DNA of 64,000 nt, from positions 22,642,501 to 22,706,500 of the forward strand of contig AP031351.1 of NCBI GenBank assembly GCA_037833965.1, given 5' to 3'. This DNA comes from Marchantia polymorpha subsp. ruderalis. Taxonomy: Eukaryota; Streptophyta; Marchantiopsida; Marchantiales; Marchantiaceae. Positions 26,558-42,481 of this stretch are shown in pieces. The position numbers and the translations under genes are program-made. Each line of letters opens with the position of its first letter. Within the stretch, counting starts at the first letter, position 1. The notes below the pieces were generated by a model that saw nothing but the letters and a program-made list of their open reading frames with translations, was not told the origin of the DNA and did not search any database.

Positions 26558-26660
26558 GGAGAGTAGAACAATTGTTGGTATTTTTCATCTTTAGAGTTTA
26601 TATTTTCATCTTCAAGTGAACTTCTCTTTAAACCCTAGTGTTACAAGAGTGAAAAATAAT

Positions 26661-27289
26661 TAGCCTAAACTGAAGAATAACTAAAACCTCCATTTTATTA
26701 TCTCATATAAGATATTAACATTGTTATATAAATATGAGAAATATAAAATAAATATATGTTTATATGCAAGTGCAATATTATAAGTTTGCATGTGCTATAA
26801 ACAATAATCATGAATGTTGTTTTTTTATAGATATTGATTACTTATAATTTTGAGTAGAATAATGTATATATATTGTTTATCTCAACAAACATAAACGATA
26901 AAAAAATATTACATTAATGATTCTCATGATAAGATTGCTTAAATTTTTATTTAAAAACAACAAATGTATTGAATTTGATTATATTGTCATATTGATAAAT
27001 ATACATTATTCAAAGCAATCAAACAAAATAAATAAATAAAAGTTTTATTTTTATTTTCACGCTTTTTTTTGCTAGATTTACATTTTTTCCGATATGATTT
27101 TAGACAATATATATTTGAGTGCATCTTTTATCCGCTCATAATTTTTCCAAGTAGTAAGTTGAGTTAGACTTGATGGATAATGTGATCAATCATCACATTA
27201 TCCAGACTTCAGTTCTTCCACATATTCAAAACAAGACTTGACTTTAGTGATGTTTGTCTTTTTTCTTGTATCCTATAGATCTACCGCGT
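26661..27289. other. AT-rich spacer between two transposon remnants
   Basis: No open frame of note and no recognised feature between the chromovirus end and the Mutator-like remnant. Confidence 0.5.
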
Positions 27290-28740
27290 TTTTAAACCAC
27301 AATCAAGGGCTCTTGAACTTGAACATCATGCATATCCAAGACTTGATTGAGGCGCACAATCAAACAGTCTAATCGAAGGTTCTCATTAGCGAGTACTTGT
27401 TGTAAGGTAGTCATCATCTTCAACACAAATGAACTTCTTGGAGATATCGGTTCATGTGGCGGCGCAGTTGCAATGACGGAGAAGCCAAGAAGATTTTGTC
27501 CAACAACCACTCTTTTTTTATGAGCTTTGGTTGTCCAAGTAGCTTTTCCAGAACAAAATTAGAAACGTTGCAGATCATATTTTTGAAGCAGTGATTGTTA
27601 TAACAATGCATCAGATGATGCTTGTACTTCTCAATTGCAGCATTTAAGTCAAGATGGTGATTAGCTAGCATGCTAGCTAGCTAATGCTGCTTTGTTAGCG
27701 TCAAGAGGTGAAGAGTGCTAACGCAGAGATAACGACTTCATTACGTGTTAGTTTTTCTCCATCCTTGACATACTGACATTGCCAACATGATGAAACTCAC
27801 AGCATGCCACGAATTTGTCATAGTGTGGTAGCCAAGTATTGTTAACTTAATATCATGCAGTCGGATGGCTTGTGGCATTGATATTAATAAAAGCAAAAAG
27901 GATCGCATCAAACAGTTTGACCAAGGTGCTAAAAACAACCAGCTTCCATCGCTGCATGAATTACTTCCACTTGATATAAGAGAAGCGTGTTTTGCAATGA
28001 GCAAACACATTCTTGATGATGTGCCACAATAAAGGATATTGTGGAAGCCCGGAAAGACTTGTACAATTTTGTTCATTAGGGCAAATGCTTGATTCGTGCA
28101 TAAAAACTTAAGAGTCATCACCTCTAAAAATTGATGTAGAGTACAAGAGTGTCAATTCGTATCCTTATGCAAGAAGACAAAGCTAACGTTGAACGTTGCA
28201 TAAGTCAACATGATGTCAATCACGTTCAGCAAAGGCATGTCAAACTTGTTAGTTTCATAGTTGCAATCAAGAAGTAAGACAACTCAAAAAGTTTGGCATA
28301 TACTATTGATGATTGATGCATAAAAAACATGCAATTAACAACATCTCCCATCAATTCCATCTTGATTAAGTAACAATTGTATGAGATCGGCATCTCCCAC
28401 CAACCACACCTTGCTAAAGTAGTAAATGCATGAGATCAGCTTTACTAGTTATTCAATGGTTCCGCAACTTCGCAACCCCTACGCTTGAGCAGTCATAAGT
28501 TCGCTATAGATTTACTTGATCGGTGAATGACTATTTGCAAACTCGTTACGAACGATTCAAACAATGTCTTTTGGCGTCAAACCTTGCTCACCGAGTGTTT
28601 GCACTTTAGTCTTTTCTAACTCGCTTAAGCGACGCTTCACTACATGGCCTGCCAAGTTACCATCTTGCTTGTGGTTGTGATTGTTAGAGATCTTACGGAC
28701 TGTTCATACATCTAACACTACTTAACTTTTGGATCATACC
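27290..28740 (-). mobile_element. Mutator-like (MULE) transposase remnant
   Basis: Read on the minus strand, the left part (28740 downward) gives an FAR1-type segment, NHNHKQDGNLAGHVVKRRLS then EKTKVQTLGEQGLTPKDIV. Further along come NVSFVFLHKDT, TNQAFALMNKIVQVFPG, and in another frame LLWHIIKNVFAHCKTRF followed by WKLVVFSTLVKLFDAILFAF. These match, in order, the N-terminal and central MULE transposase regions (TDR-ALM--I--VFP, CRWHI-KNV---CK). The frame changes several times and stops interrupt it: a stop follows PKDIV and the VFP and WHI parts lie in different frames, so no transposase can be made. The C-terminal part is probably at 27420-27671. Long terminal inverted repeats were not found, so the borders are approximate. 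Confidence 0.75.
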
Positions 28741-28752
28741 TTAAGGGTGTAA

Positions 28753-28777
28753 CACTCTCCCCGTGAGAGGGAGAGTG
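28753..28777. repeat. 9-bp perfect hairpin beside the MULE remnant
   Basis: CACTCTCCC and GGGAGAGTG are exact reverse complements with a 7-bp loop. The position, just outside the transposase N-terminus, makes it a possible element end, but no partner copy was found. Confidence 0.7.
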
Positions 28778-28821
28778 CACATCCTTTTGGAAATACAAAT
28801 TAATGTATAAAGTTAAACGCA

Positions 28822-28856
28822 CATTATGCTAATCGGCACAGCCGATTAACATAATG
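28822..28856. repeat. 16-bp near-perfect hairpin
   Basis: CATTATGCTAATCGGC pairs with GCCGATTAACATAATG with one mismatch and a 3-bp loop. It is stronger than expected by chance in AT-rich DNA and lies 45 bp from the preceding hairpin. Confidence 0.85.
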
Positions 28857-28859
28857 CTT

Positions 28860-31800
28860 GTCTATCTTTGACGCATTTCATTTGTCAGATTCATAATGTT
28901 GACATACTTCTTGCTTCAATCACGCTCCAACACCATCGTCTTCTACTTGTTTGTCTTGATGGTGAGTATCACTTCTTCCTTCTTGTTCAAAGTTGTTTTT
29001 TAGATCTTATATCAGCTTTTTCTGCGTGGCGAATTCTATCTACTGTTGCGTTGTGCGTAAAGTAAGTAGGATAGTGAGATCCTCTCAAATGTATTTTTTA
29101 AAAAATCAAAATAGCAAAAAAAAGTGTGAATCTAGCCAAGAAATGTGTGAATATATATTTACTTTTTTAACACTCTTTTCTTTAATAACTTTTTTGTATT
29201 GTAATTCTACATGTAGACTAAGATTGAAAACATTTATATGTTAAATATTACCAATAAAATATCAAAAATTGATATAAGAACGTTATCAAAAATTGTAAAC
29301 CTCAAAGCTATAATTGAATAGTAAGTTTTTTATAATTATAACTCAATATTTACATTTTTTCAATGTAAATTTATTCTTAATATAATTTAGATAAATTTGA
29401 GGTTTTCTCTTGTAGCATGCGATGTCTTTGAATGACAACAAAGATTGAATGTCAGATTAACCAATTGCTTTTTCAAAAAAGTCTTTCTGATTGTTTTTAT
29501 GTATTTTTACATGTTAGTCTTATGAATAAAATAAAATAAAGATGTTAATCTTAAGAAAAATCAATAAACATAAAGCGAATTCATATCATTTTTCTTCAAA
29601 TAAATAAATTTTCATCAAAATTTCAAACAAATGATTGTTTTACATAACAACAATACATATGTTTTAAAAAGATAAATTTGTTCTATCAAGTATAATTATG
29701 TTAATGTTCTTGTAAGCTGTAATCTTTAATGACGGCAAGTTTTGAAATTGAATTAGAATTACAAAATAATAGTGATAATAATCATACCAATTAATTTATA
29801 TTTAAAGTTTAATAATTTAATTTTAATATATTAAGCATATAAATTTATATGATTGATCTCCAAAATAATTTTTTTTTCTTCCAATCATATAGCTATCATC
29901 CATATATAAATATGTGAATAAAAATTGCAGAATTTATTTATAGATTAGTATATAGATAGTATACTTTACTTGATTTTGAAAACAAATGTAACATATATTA
30001 ATTGTATTTACACTGTGATTCAAGTGTAAAGTTAAAAATAAATATTATTTTCTTAATTAACACCACAAAAAATTTAAATATTTTTCATAGTCAATTCATA
30101 AATATGTTCTTTGCACATTATTGTAAGTGTATATAATTGGCAAATGTTAATTGCATGTTTAGGAATTATCTAAAGACTAATAAAATTGTAAATGTAACAT
30201 GGTTTGAAATTTGTTGTACGAACATATATAAATAAATTGCTGAATGATGCAAGTTTCATAAACAAATATTATTTTATTTGGAAAAAACTTGTACGTAATT
30301 TGATCATCAAATTTGATATTATGATGATATGCAACAATTATTTTTAAGTGGAAGAGATTGGTTGGAAATCTGTGGTTGCAATAATTACTTACTTTCAGGT
30401 AGAGCATTGTATTTGATAAAAGTAAATTAAAATAAGAATGAAGTTTTCAACATGAAGGCTAATGATAGATTTAAAGAAAAATTGAAAATATTTATGTACA
30501 TGTATATTTTAATTATTGGGATAAATTATACATGTGTTTCATAATTTTTCACAACATACATTAATTATATTCAATATATTATTTTTTTTTTGTAATTTTC
30601 TTTATTTTTCTAATTTCATCTTATTTGTATAAAAAATTTGATATTATTATGATATTAAATTTAATATTTATTATATAAATTATTTAAAATTAAAAAATAT
30701 TATTATTTAATTATTTTAATCAAACAATTTATTTGACATTCCAGTCATTTTTTAAATAATTATACGTTTTATTATAGTTGAATTTAAATTTGTTTCATAG
30801 ACTTTTGTATGGAGTAAATATCATGAAAATTGAGTTCGATTTTATGAAGTTATATATGAAGATTTTTATATGTTGATTGTGTTTGATTTTGTAACATGTT
30901 GCAAAATCGCATCTGTGATTTTCTATGCAATGTACTGCTCTAATTTTTATGATATAAGTCTTATGCTAATAAAATGAAGTTTACAATATGTGTTAGAGAC
31001 AACATTTGTGTTTCATATGTGAATTTTCTATATTTTGACTATATTTTTTGAAATATGAAAAGCTTTGCATATTTCATATTATATAATCTGTGATCTTAAC
31101 ATGTTTATAATTATCAGTGATCATTTGAAATTAATTTCATCAAACTGAAATATTTTTTAGTTCATTATAACTGCATATATGTAACAAATCGTAGATACTT
31201 TTAAAATATTTGTTAATGCAAATTTTCAATATTTCTTTTAGATTAAACAAAATGATTATCAGGGATTGCATTTTCATGGATAAACTGGATTCAATTGTCA
31301 TCCCTTGTAGCTCTTAACATGTTCATTAAATATGTAAAAAGGGGCTAATGTATTATTGTTCAAACTTAAACAATTAAGTTATTTTATTATAACATTATGT
31401 TGATAATTACATTTGAACCAAAGTATAATCATACTTATAAACACTCGTTGTTAAATATGAAGTAACAAATACGATTGAATAAAAGAAGTAGAATGAAAAA
31501 TGGGTATATTGATAAAATTTAATACTTTTTTTATTATAAAATATCAACTAAAAATATTTACAAAATACATTTAATTGTTTGATCTCAACAACTCATTTAT
31601 AGGAAACAATTTGTGTGAAAGTGCACATGCAATGTTCATAATTGATGATTACAAATTGCACACATCTATTAAAAATATTCCTCTTGACTCTAATTGACAT
31701 CAAATCTTCAAGTAGATTAATAACTCAATCTTATATTTCAGCTGAATTTTTCAACTTAGACAAAAAATTACAAGGAAAAACGATGAAAACAAAACCTGAT

Positions 31801-32100
31801 TAGATTATTCTTGTTAAGAAATATGATGATTATCTTTTCCAAATGTTTCGATAATATTTTTTTAGAAAAATTATTTGTCACAACTGCAAAAAGATATTTG
31901 AATCATATTCTGTTTAAATTAAAATTTTAAATATTGGTGGTTTGAAATTACTATTTCTTTAATTACATAAGTACTTCTTAGTGCTAGAAATTGGAAGAAT
32001 TATTTCTTTCATAAAATCAACCTCATATTTTATATTTCAACTGCATTCAATATGAAAGAGATTTGCTCGTATACTAGTAGAGATGAATATTTAAATGCAA
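28860..32100. other. Very AT-rich intergenic DNA
   Basis: Essentially no coding capacity; runs of A and T and short TA tracts throughout. I see no recognisable repeat family, RNA gene or element end. Confidence 0.6.
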
Positions 32101-36894
<4,794 letters not shown>

Positions 36895-39629
36895 ACTTCT
36901 TCAGGAGATCCGCCCCAATTTGATTCATGAATCCAACGCGCGTTTGCCGAAAAGCCGGAAGTTGGATCCCAAATGACCTCATCATATATGTCCGAACCTT
37001 TGTCGTCAACAGTTTTCCCTCGCATTGGCGAAGGTGTGATCTTCACCCCGATAATTGGAAGGCATTTATGGCTGGATGGGGTTTCAAAGGTTTTGACAGT
37101 AAAACCTTTACTTGTTTTAAGTACCATGTTTCCCTATCATGATCGAGAAGAGTAGCCTGATCGCGAGAAGATGTAGCATTGAACTGATTCTGAGGTATAC
37201 GACATGCAGGACAAGCTTGAAAAACGATCAATACCGACTTGCTGCTCTTTGCGGGAAGAGGAATTCTGAAAGACGAGAAACAACTGAGCGAGATCCTGGC
37301 GTCCATTATGGATTGGGGGATCTACTTCGCGGAAGCCTTCCAAGCGGGAGCTGTCTATTCTCCACAAACGCTTGGTATTAGAGGATCCTTTTCATATCAT
37401 TATTCCATTTATATTCTGCCCTTATTGTGAAGCTGGTGTTCTTGTACCATATCCTACAACGTGCACTCTTTGTAAATTCGATTGAAGGAACCTTCATATT
37501 CTTTCTGATAAGTAATCTACCGCGTCAAGCCTATTTCATTCGACATTTTTAGTGAGTTTGTGCAACTCAGCCCAATTTATGTCCTGTTTTTTGCGCGCAT
37601 GGCTTTCGCTGTTGTCGTTCTGTTCGTGAACTTCCTGATGCTGGGAAAGGAGAGTGGTCAAGATTGTTCTACTTGAATAGGTAGTATTCTCACGTGTTCA
37701 CTTCTCTTTCTTAAAGTGGAAGGCCTTGCTGTTTAGATGGTGCATGTCGAGCTTACAGTAGACTCAGCGAAGTGTTGAAAACTTGCATTTGAAGTTCAAT
37801 CATGAACTAAACTGCAAGGTATCAAATATAGCTAGCCAGCTGTTTATACACCAATATCAATCTACCTTAAATAAACTGAAGGTAGATTGATGGTGTCTAA
37901 ACAGACTCGGGCGATGTTCTCAGTTTGAGATTCGTATTTAGGTAAAGTTTTTAAACTACGAACACAAGATTGCACTGTTGCAAATCTACACTTAGCCTCT
38001 TCTTTGAAGAGCGCGAGATTTAAACACGCGCATTTGAAGTTGTAAACGTAGAAGTAGGACTGAATTCTCTGACGGTTGTGTCTTCCATCTGTCACACCGT
38101 AAAATGATAAAGGAATTGGTCCAATGCTTCTATTCACCTTTTAAATTGACTGTTGGCTCATCATAATCTGCATTGTTTTTTGTTTTGTGTTTTACTTCCC
38201 TCGTTTTGTTATCCATGCGTATTTTTCTCAATTGCCCTATATGTGAGTAGAAAACGGGTAGAAAGATGTGTGCCATGGTGCACATCATTTTTCCATGTGG
38301 ATACAATAGTATTGGATACAAATTTTTGATTGGCTGTCGGTCCACACAAATTGTGCTCTTGAGATTCTCTCAAATCTCAGAATCACATAAGAACTAGTAA
38401 TCTTGTTTTTTCAGTGTAGAGACGTGACTGACAAACCAATTTTGACTACATGGAATTATGGCTAAGAGTGGCACAACCAAAAAGGACACATAAACAACAG
38501 CGGTGATCATATAAAATAACATACAAATTAATCCTAAACCCTAAACATTCCAATTTAAGTTACTGTTGTAAGAACAGGAAGATTTTGAGAATGGATTTGC
38601 TTATCACAAGTTGATGAAATCACAATAATCAAAATTAACATCTCAATCAGAGAACGAAATTACTGCAAAAAATCATATATAACATCAAACAAAAATTTGC
38701 AGATAACATTACTATGTTCCACGCGTTTCAAAACTTATCAAAACACCTTTTAGAACTTACCCCATATCAAAGATAACCCTTTACACAAAGTAATACTAAA
38801 AATGTTTATCAGTTACTGGTTACTATGGGTTAAAGAAGTTTACTTATTTGAGCTTTGATGCAGATTGTATGAGTACAACAACTGAATGTACATCAGTTAA
38901 ATATATCATTCTATGCCTTGCGGAACAAAGATAGCTGCTAATGTCTTTCAGCAATGATATGGTTACTGAGTGTAAAAGCCAAGGACTCGCACTTTCTTAT
39001 TGAAAGTTGCCATACTCTTCTAACCAATTTACTACAGTAGTTGATGGGACCCAAGAGGTTTCATTTTACCATATGTAAGGCCATCCACGCCCTGTAGCCC
39101 GCCGTCAATGATGTTTGAATGGGATTATTTTGGGTAAGAAGATGAAGTCCCGGCAAGACCACATCTGGAATACTTCAGACTCATGATGCCAGTCGCTTTC
39201 TCAGACATGGCTACGAAGGAGTCGCCAAAATACTCTGGTTGGACACTATAGGGCAAATTGGCGGGTGACAAGAACTTTTATTGGGTTGCATGGACGTACA
39301 TCATTACAAAATGAAACCTATTGGGTAACATCAAGATAGTTTTCCAGGTCACATCGAATAATTTGCTCAAGGTATATAGGTGTGGTAAATCACGCTGCAT
39401 GAGACCACTTACCTAACCCAGTCTACTTGTATTTGAACACATACCTTTGATATAGGATGATAATCTTGCATGGTATTTAGCATTTCTAGCTTGTAAAAAG
39501 TATTTCCCTATTACCTTCTGAATTCTAAATGGTGCGACACGAAATGAAAATATCTTTGTGATAAGCTCCGTTTAAAAGTAGTAAGGTTATATGAAGTAGC
39601 AGACAAAATTACTTGATGGATGCACGCGG

Positions 39630-40170
39630 AACATCAAACACTTGCTGAGACCTTCCCCACGGGCGAGTGGGATCTCCGTCCGTCGCGGGGGACGCACGTC
39701 TCACGGCGTCTCTAACCCAGACCCTTCCGACGGACGCAAACACAATTCATTTTACCCGACGGTACCGGGACCGTCACCCATGTTCCAAATGCTGGATTCC
39801 AATGGACGACCTATAACTAACATGCGAATAGACACTCATTAAACGGATCGTTTCAAGAATTTTATTGAGTGAGTTTGGATCTCACCAACAAGTCTCCTAC
39901 AACTGTGATTTTTTGGGAATCGAAGAGCTCCAAAAACAAAGTCTACGGATTACACCACAAGATTACAATTTCTGTAGGATCCGAACGAAGATAAAGAGCG
40001 AGGCGAGACTAAAGGCCCTACCTGAACTTTATCAAGCTGTTTACGTTGACCACTCCAATGAGTTTCGATGGAGTGATAGTAGCAGTCCTTTTGGTCCCCC
40101 AGGGCAGTCTCTTCCCGATACTATAGCTGCCAGGTATCCAATTACAAAAACTCGTACTGGAACATGAGTT
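39630..40170 (+). other. Unrecognised coding-like island
   Basis: About 540 bp of higher GC stand out from AT-rich surroundings, with two consecutive open stretches (39642-39842 and about 39832-40167) lying in different frames. The residue mix (Pro, Gly, Asp, Arg and aromatic residues, few repeats) looks protein-like, for example FQMLDSNGRPITNMRID and SDSSSPFGPPGQSLPDT. I recognise no family. It may be a remnant of a gene, a mobile element or an integrated virus, or simply chance. No start, promoter or splice sites are evident. Confidence 0.3.
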
Positions 40171-40186
40171 ACGGTGTGTTGCAGGT

Positions 40187-40241
40187 AGTACGATAACGTA
40201 AAATAAATGTACATTGGGAGTACGATAAGGTAAAATAAATG
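40187..40241 (+). repeat. 23-bp direct repeat
   Basis: AGTACGATAACGTAAAATAA plus ATG at 40187-40209 recurs at 40219-40241 with one mismatch and a 9-bp gap, just downstream of the coding-like island. Confidence 0.9.
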
Positions 40242-42481
40242 ATGTTAGGTTCAGTAATTTTTTTGGGTTCCGCACGGTCTCATCAAGTAATTTTTTCTAT
40301 ATAGCATCAAACACTTACAAGTGTTTGAAAAATAGTGATATAGTGAAAAGATACACTCTCATGAACGAGATATGGGACTAATCCTTCTGTCCCCAAAGTC
40401 ATTCATGACTGAAACTAAACTATCTAATTTTTGGGTAGGGTTTAACTCCATATACCAATTTTCATTCTAGTGAAGGATTCTGGCAACTCCTTCAATCGCA
40501 TCATAAGGTTAACAAATCAGTAGAAAAATGTTTTATGCTATTAAAATTGAAGCTCACCGAGTAACCAATCAAACCATACTTCATACAAAAACTTTGACTT
40601 TTCTTCCATGATGTGGTGAATTTTTTCATTGTGTGATAGTTATGAAAGTGATAAATGTAATGAAGAACAACCATATCTTTAAGTTCACGTTTAAAGAGAA
40701 GAAAAGTCAGTTTGAAACCTTAAATCTCTATATGACACTTTCTCGTTATATATGCCATAATGTTGATGAATCTCCTTGAATTTTTGTTGTTGTTGAGATT
40801 TAAGTTTACAAAAATTGAATAGTGGTTATTGTGTTCTCATAAGTATACAAATTCTATATTTTAATGGTATGACATGAAAATAAATGTTGCCATGTATAAA
40901 CTTATGGGACAACAGAACTTATGGGACAACAAACATTAAGATGAGTACATAATTTCATGAAGACATATTTAGATTGTAATTTATTTTTTGAAAAAGTCAC
41001 AATAATAACAACGTAGATGTTTATGTCTCAAAGATGAAACTTGACGAACATCTTTGGGTGTTCATATGCTCTTTCGTTATCACAGTCATAAATAGTAGAT
41101 TGTGTTATTTAACAATGATCTTAGAAATAAATTTTATACTTTTCTTCAATGAGATTAATTTCTACAATTTTTGACTTACATACTTGCAGCTAAAAAATGA
41201 TGGAAACGATTTTCGAATATTTTTAAAAATTGGTTTCTTTTATGTTACAATTTCAAATAGCATTAGACTAAATTATTCTTCACTCAACTGTCTTTGCTAT
41301 TTCCATAATTCATGTGCTAAGATCTATCTTGTTTTATCAAATGTTTGCATTTCAGATTCATCCAAGCTGTATTCATAGTCAATTCTTCGCAAACATACCA
41401 AAAAATATAAAGTCCATATATGCGCAGTTTCATTTCAAAGCCTGCTTATGTACGAGACAACAAGATGTGTGAATCCAACTCCGAAGTAAAATAATTCAAG
41501 TAAAATAATCTAAGGTTTTACTCGAATGTTTCATTCTTCATACTTTTGGATCATAAGCTTTTCCTCAGCAATAAATTTCCGGAGCATTACATTAAACTGT
41601 TAGTTTTCCGGTTACTTTACCAAGTGACATTTGAGTTATGTGGAAAAACCAGAATTGCTTATTGCTCGGTAAGCTTATTTCGCCCACATTATTTGGTCAA
41701 CTACTCTTGGTTGATGCCTTATGAGATATACCTGCTACATATCTTGCTTTCACAAACATCACACGGCAAAAAAAATGTATTCTTAAGAGTTCTCTCCCTT
41801 TTCAGAGATACCCACATAATTGTAAAAATTAGATTTGAAATAATTACAAAATCATGTGATAATTTTTTATATACTAAAAATTTAGCATTATTATTATCGA
41901 CAAAGCAACCACAGTAATAGAAATATTCTAAATTTTTTATTACTTAACATATACCTTTTAATAACTTGATAATCCGTATTCCGAACGAGAGTTTCTTGGA
42001 CTAGGATGAAACTTCGAAATCATAGAAAAGTGAGTGAGTCTTGTAATAGATGTCGAGTTCTAGTCCAGCATCACCGCATAATTCATTCGTAAATTGAATT
42101 TATAATACTGTCAATCATCAGGCTTACATGTCATATTACAAGGATGAATAAAAGCTCCTTTGCCTTTAACTTGTTTCGAATATTATCCATCGTCGGGTAT
42201 GTATATTGAGGTCATTTTTCTTTGTAGATTACTTCGCCGGCTTCTAAACTACATCCAACATTGAGCACATTAGTCGAACGCATCATTTGTTCCTAAGTTT
42301 GAGAACCTTGGCATGCAGAAAAATACAAATATTTTCCGGATCACTTCAAATTCACAATTAAATTGATCACTTGACATGTTCGCAAGATTAATCAGTGCAT
42401 TGAACTGAAGAGTTCTCCTCGGAAATAGTCAGGTATCATGTTAATCAGCAGTTGCATAGAAATCGAGATATAGTATGTACC

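Larger units (their letters stand above)
22740..26660 (+). mobile_element. Ty3/gypsy retrotransposon fossil, chromovirus type
   Basis: Weak but ordered pol similarity is visible: a retropepsin-like region near 22920-23170, reverse transcriptase from about 23400 to 24300 (palm and [17 protein letters not shown] regions recognisable), RNase H near 24350-24740, integrase near 24850-25700 and a C-terminal chromodomain near 26040-26220. The chromodomain places it in the chromovirus branch of Metaviridae. A probable 3' LTR runs from about 26378 to 26660 and contains a TATA-like box. No convincing intact 5' LTR was found; a weakly similar segment lies near 22260-22310. The copy is broken, with well over ten interruptions, and looks old. 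Confidence 0.85.
36895..42481. other. Intergenic DNA after the esterase gene
   Basis: The first few hundred bases are probably the esterase 3' UTR. From about 38350 the DNA is AT-rich with no gene, except a coding-like island at 39630-40170 described separately. No RNA gene or intact element was recognised. Confidence 0.5.
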
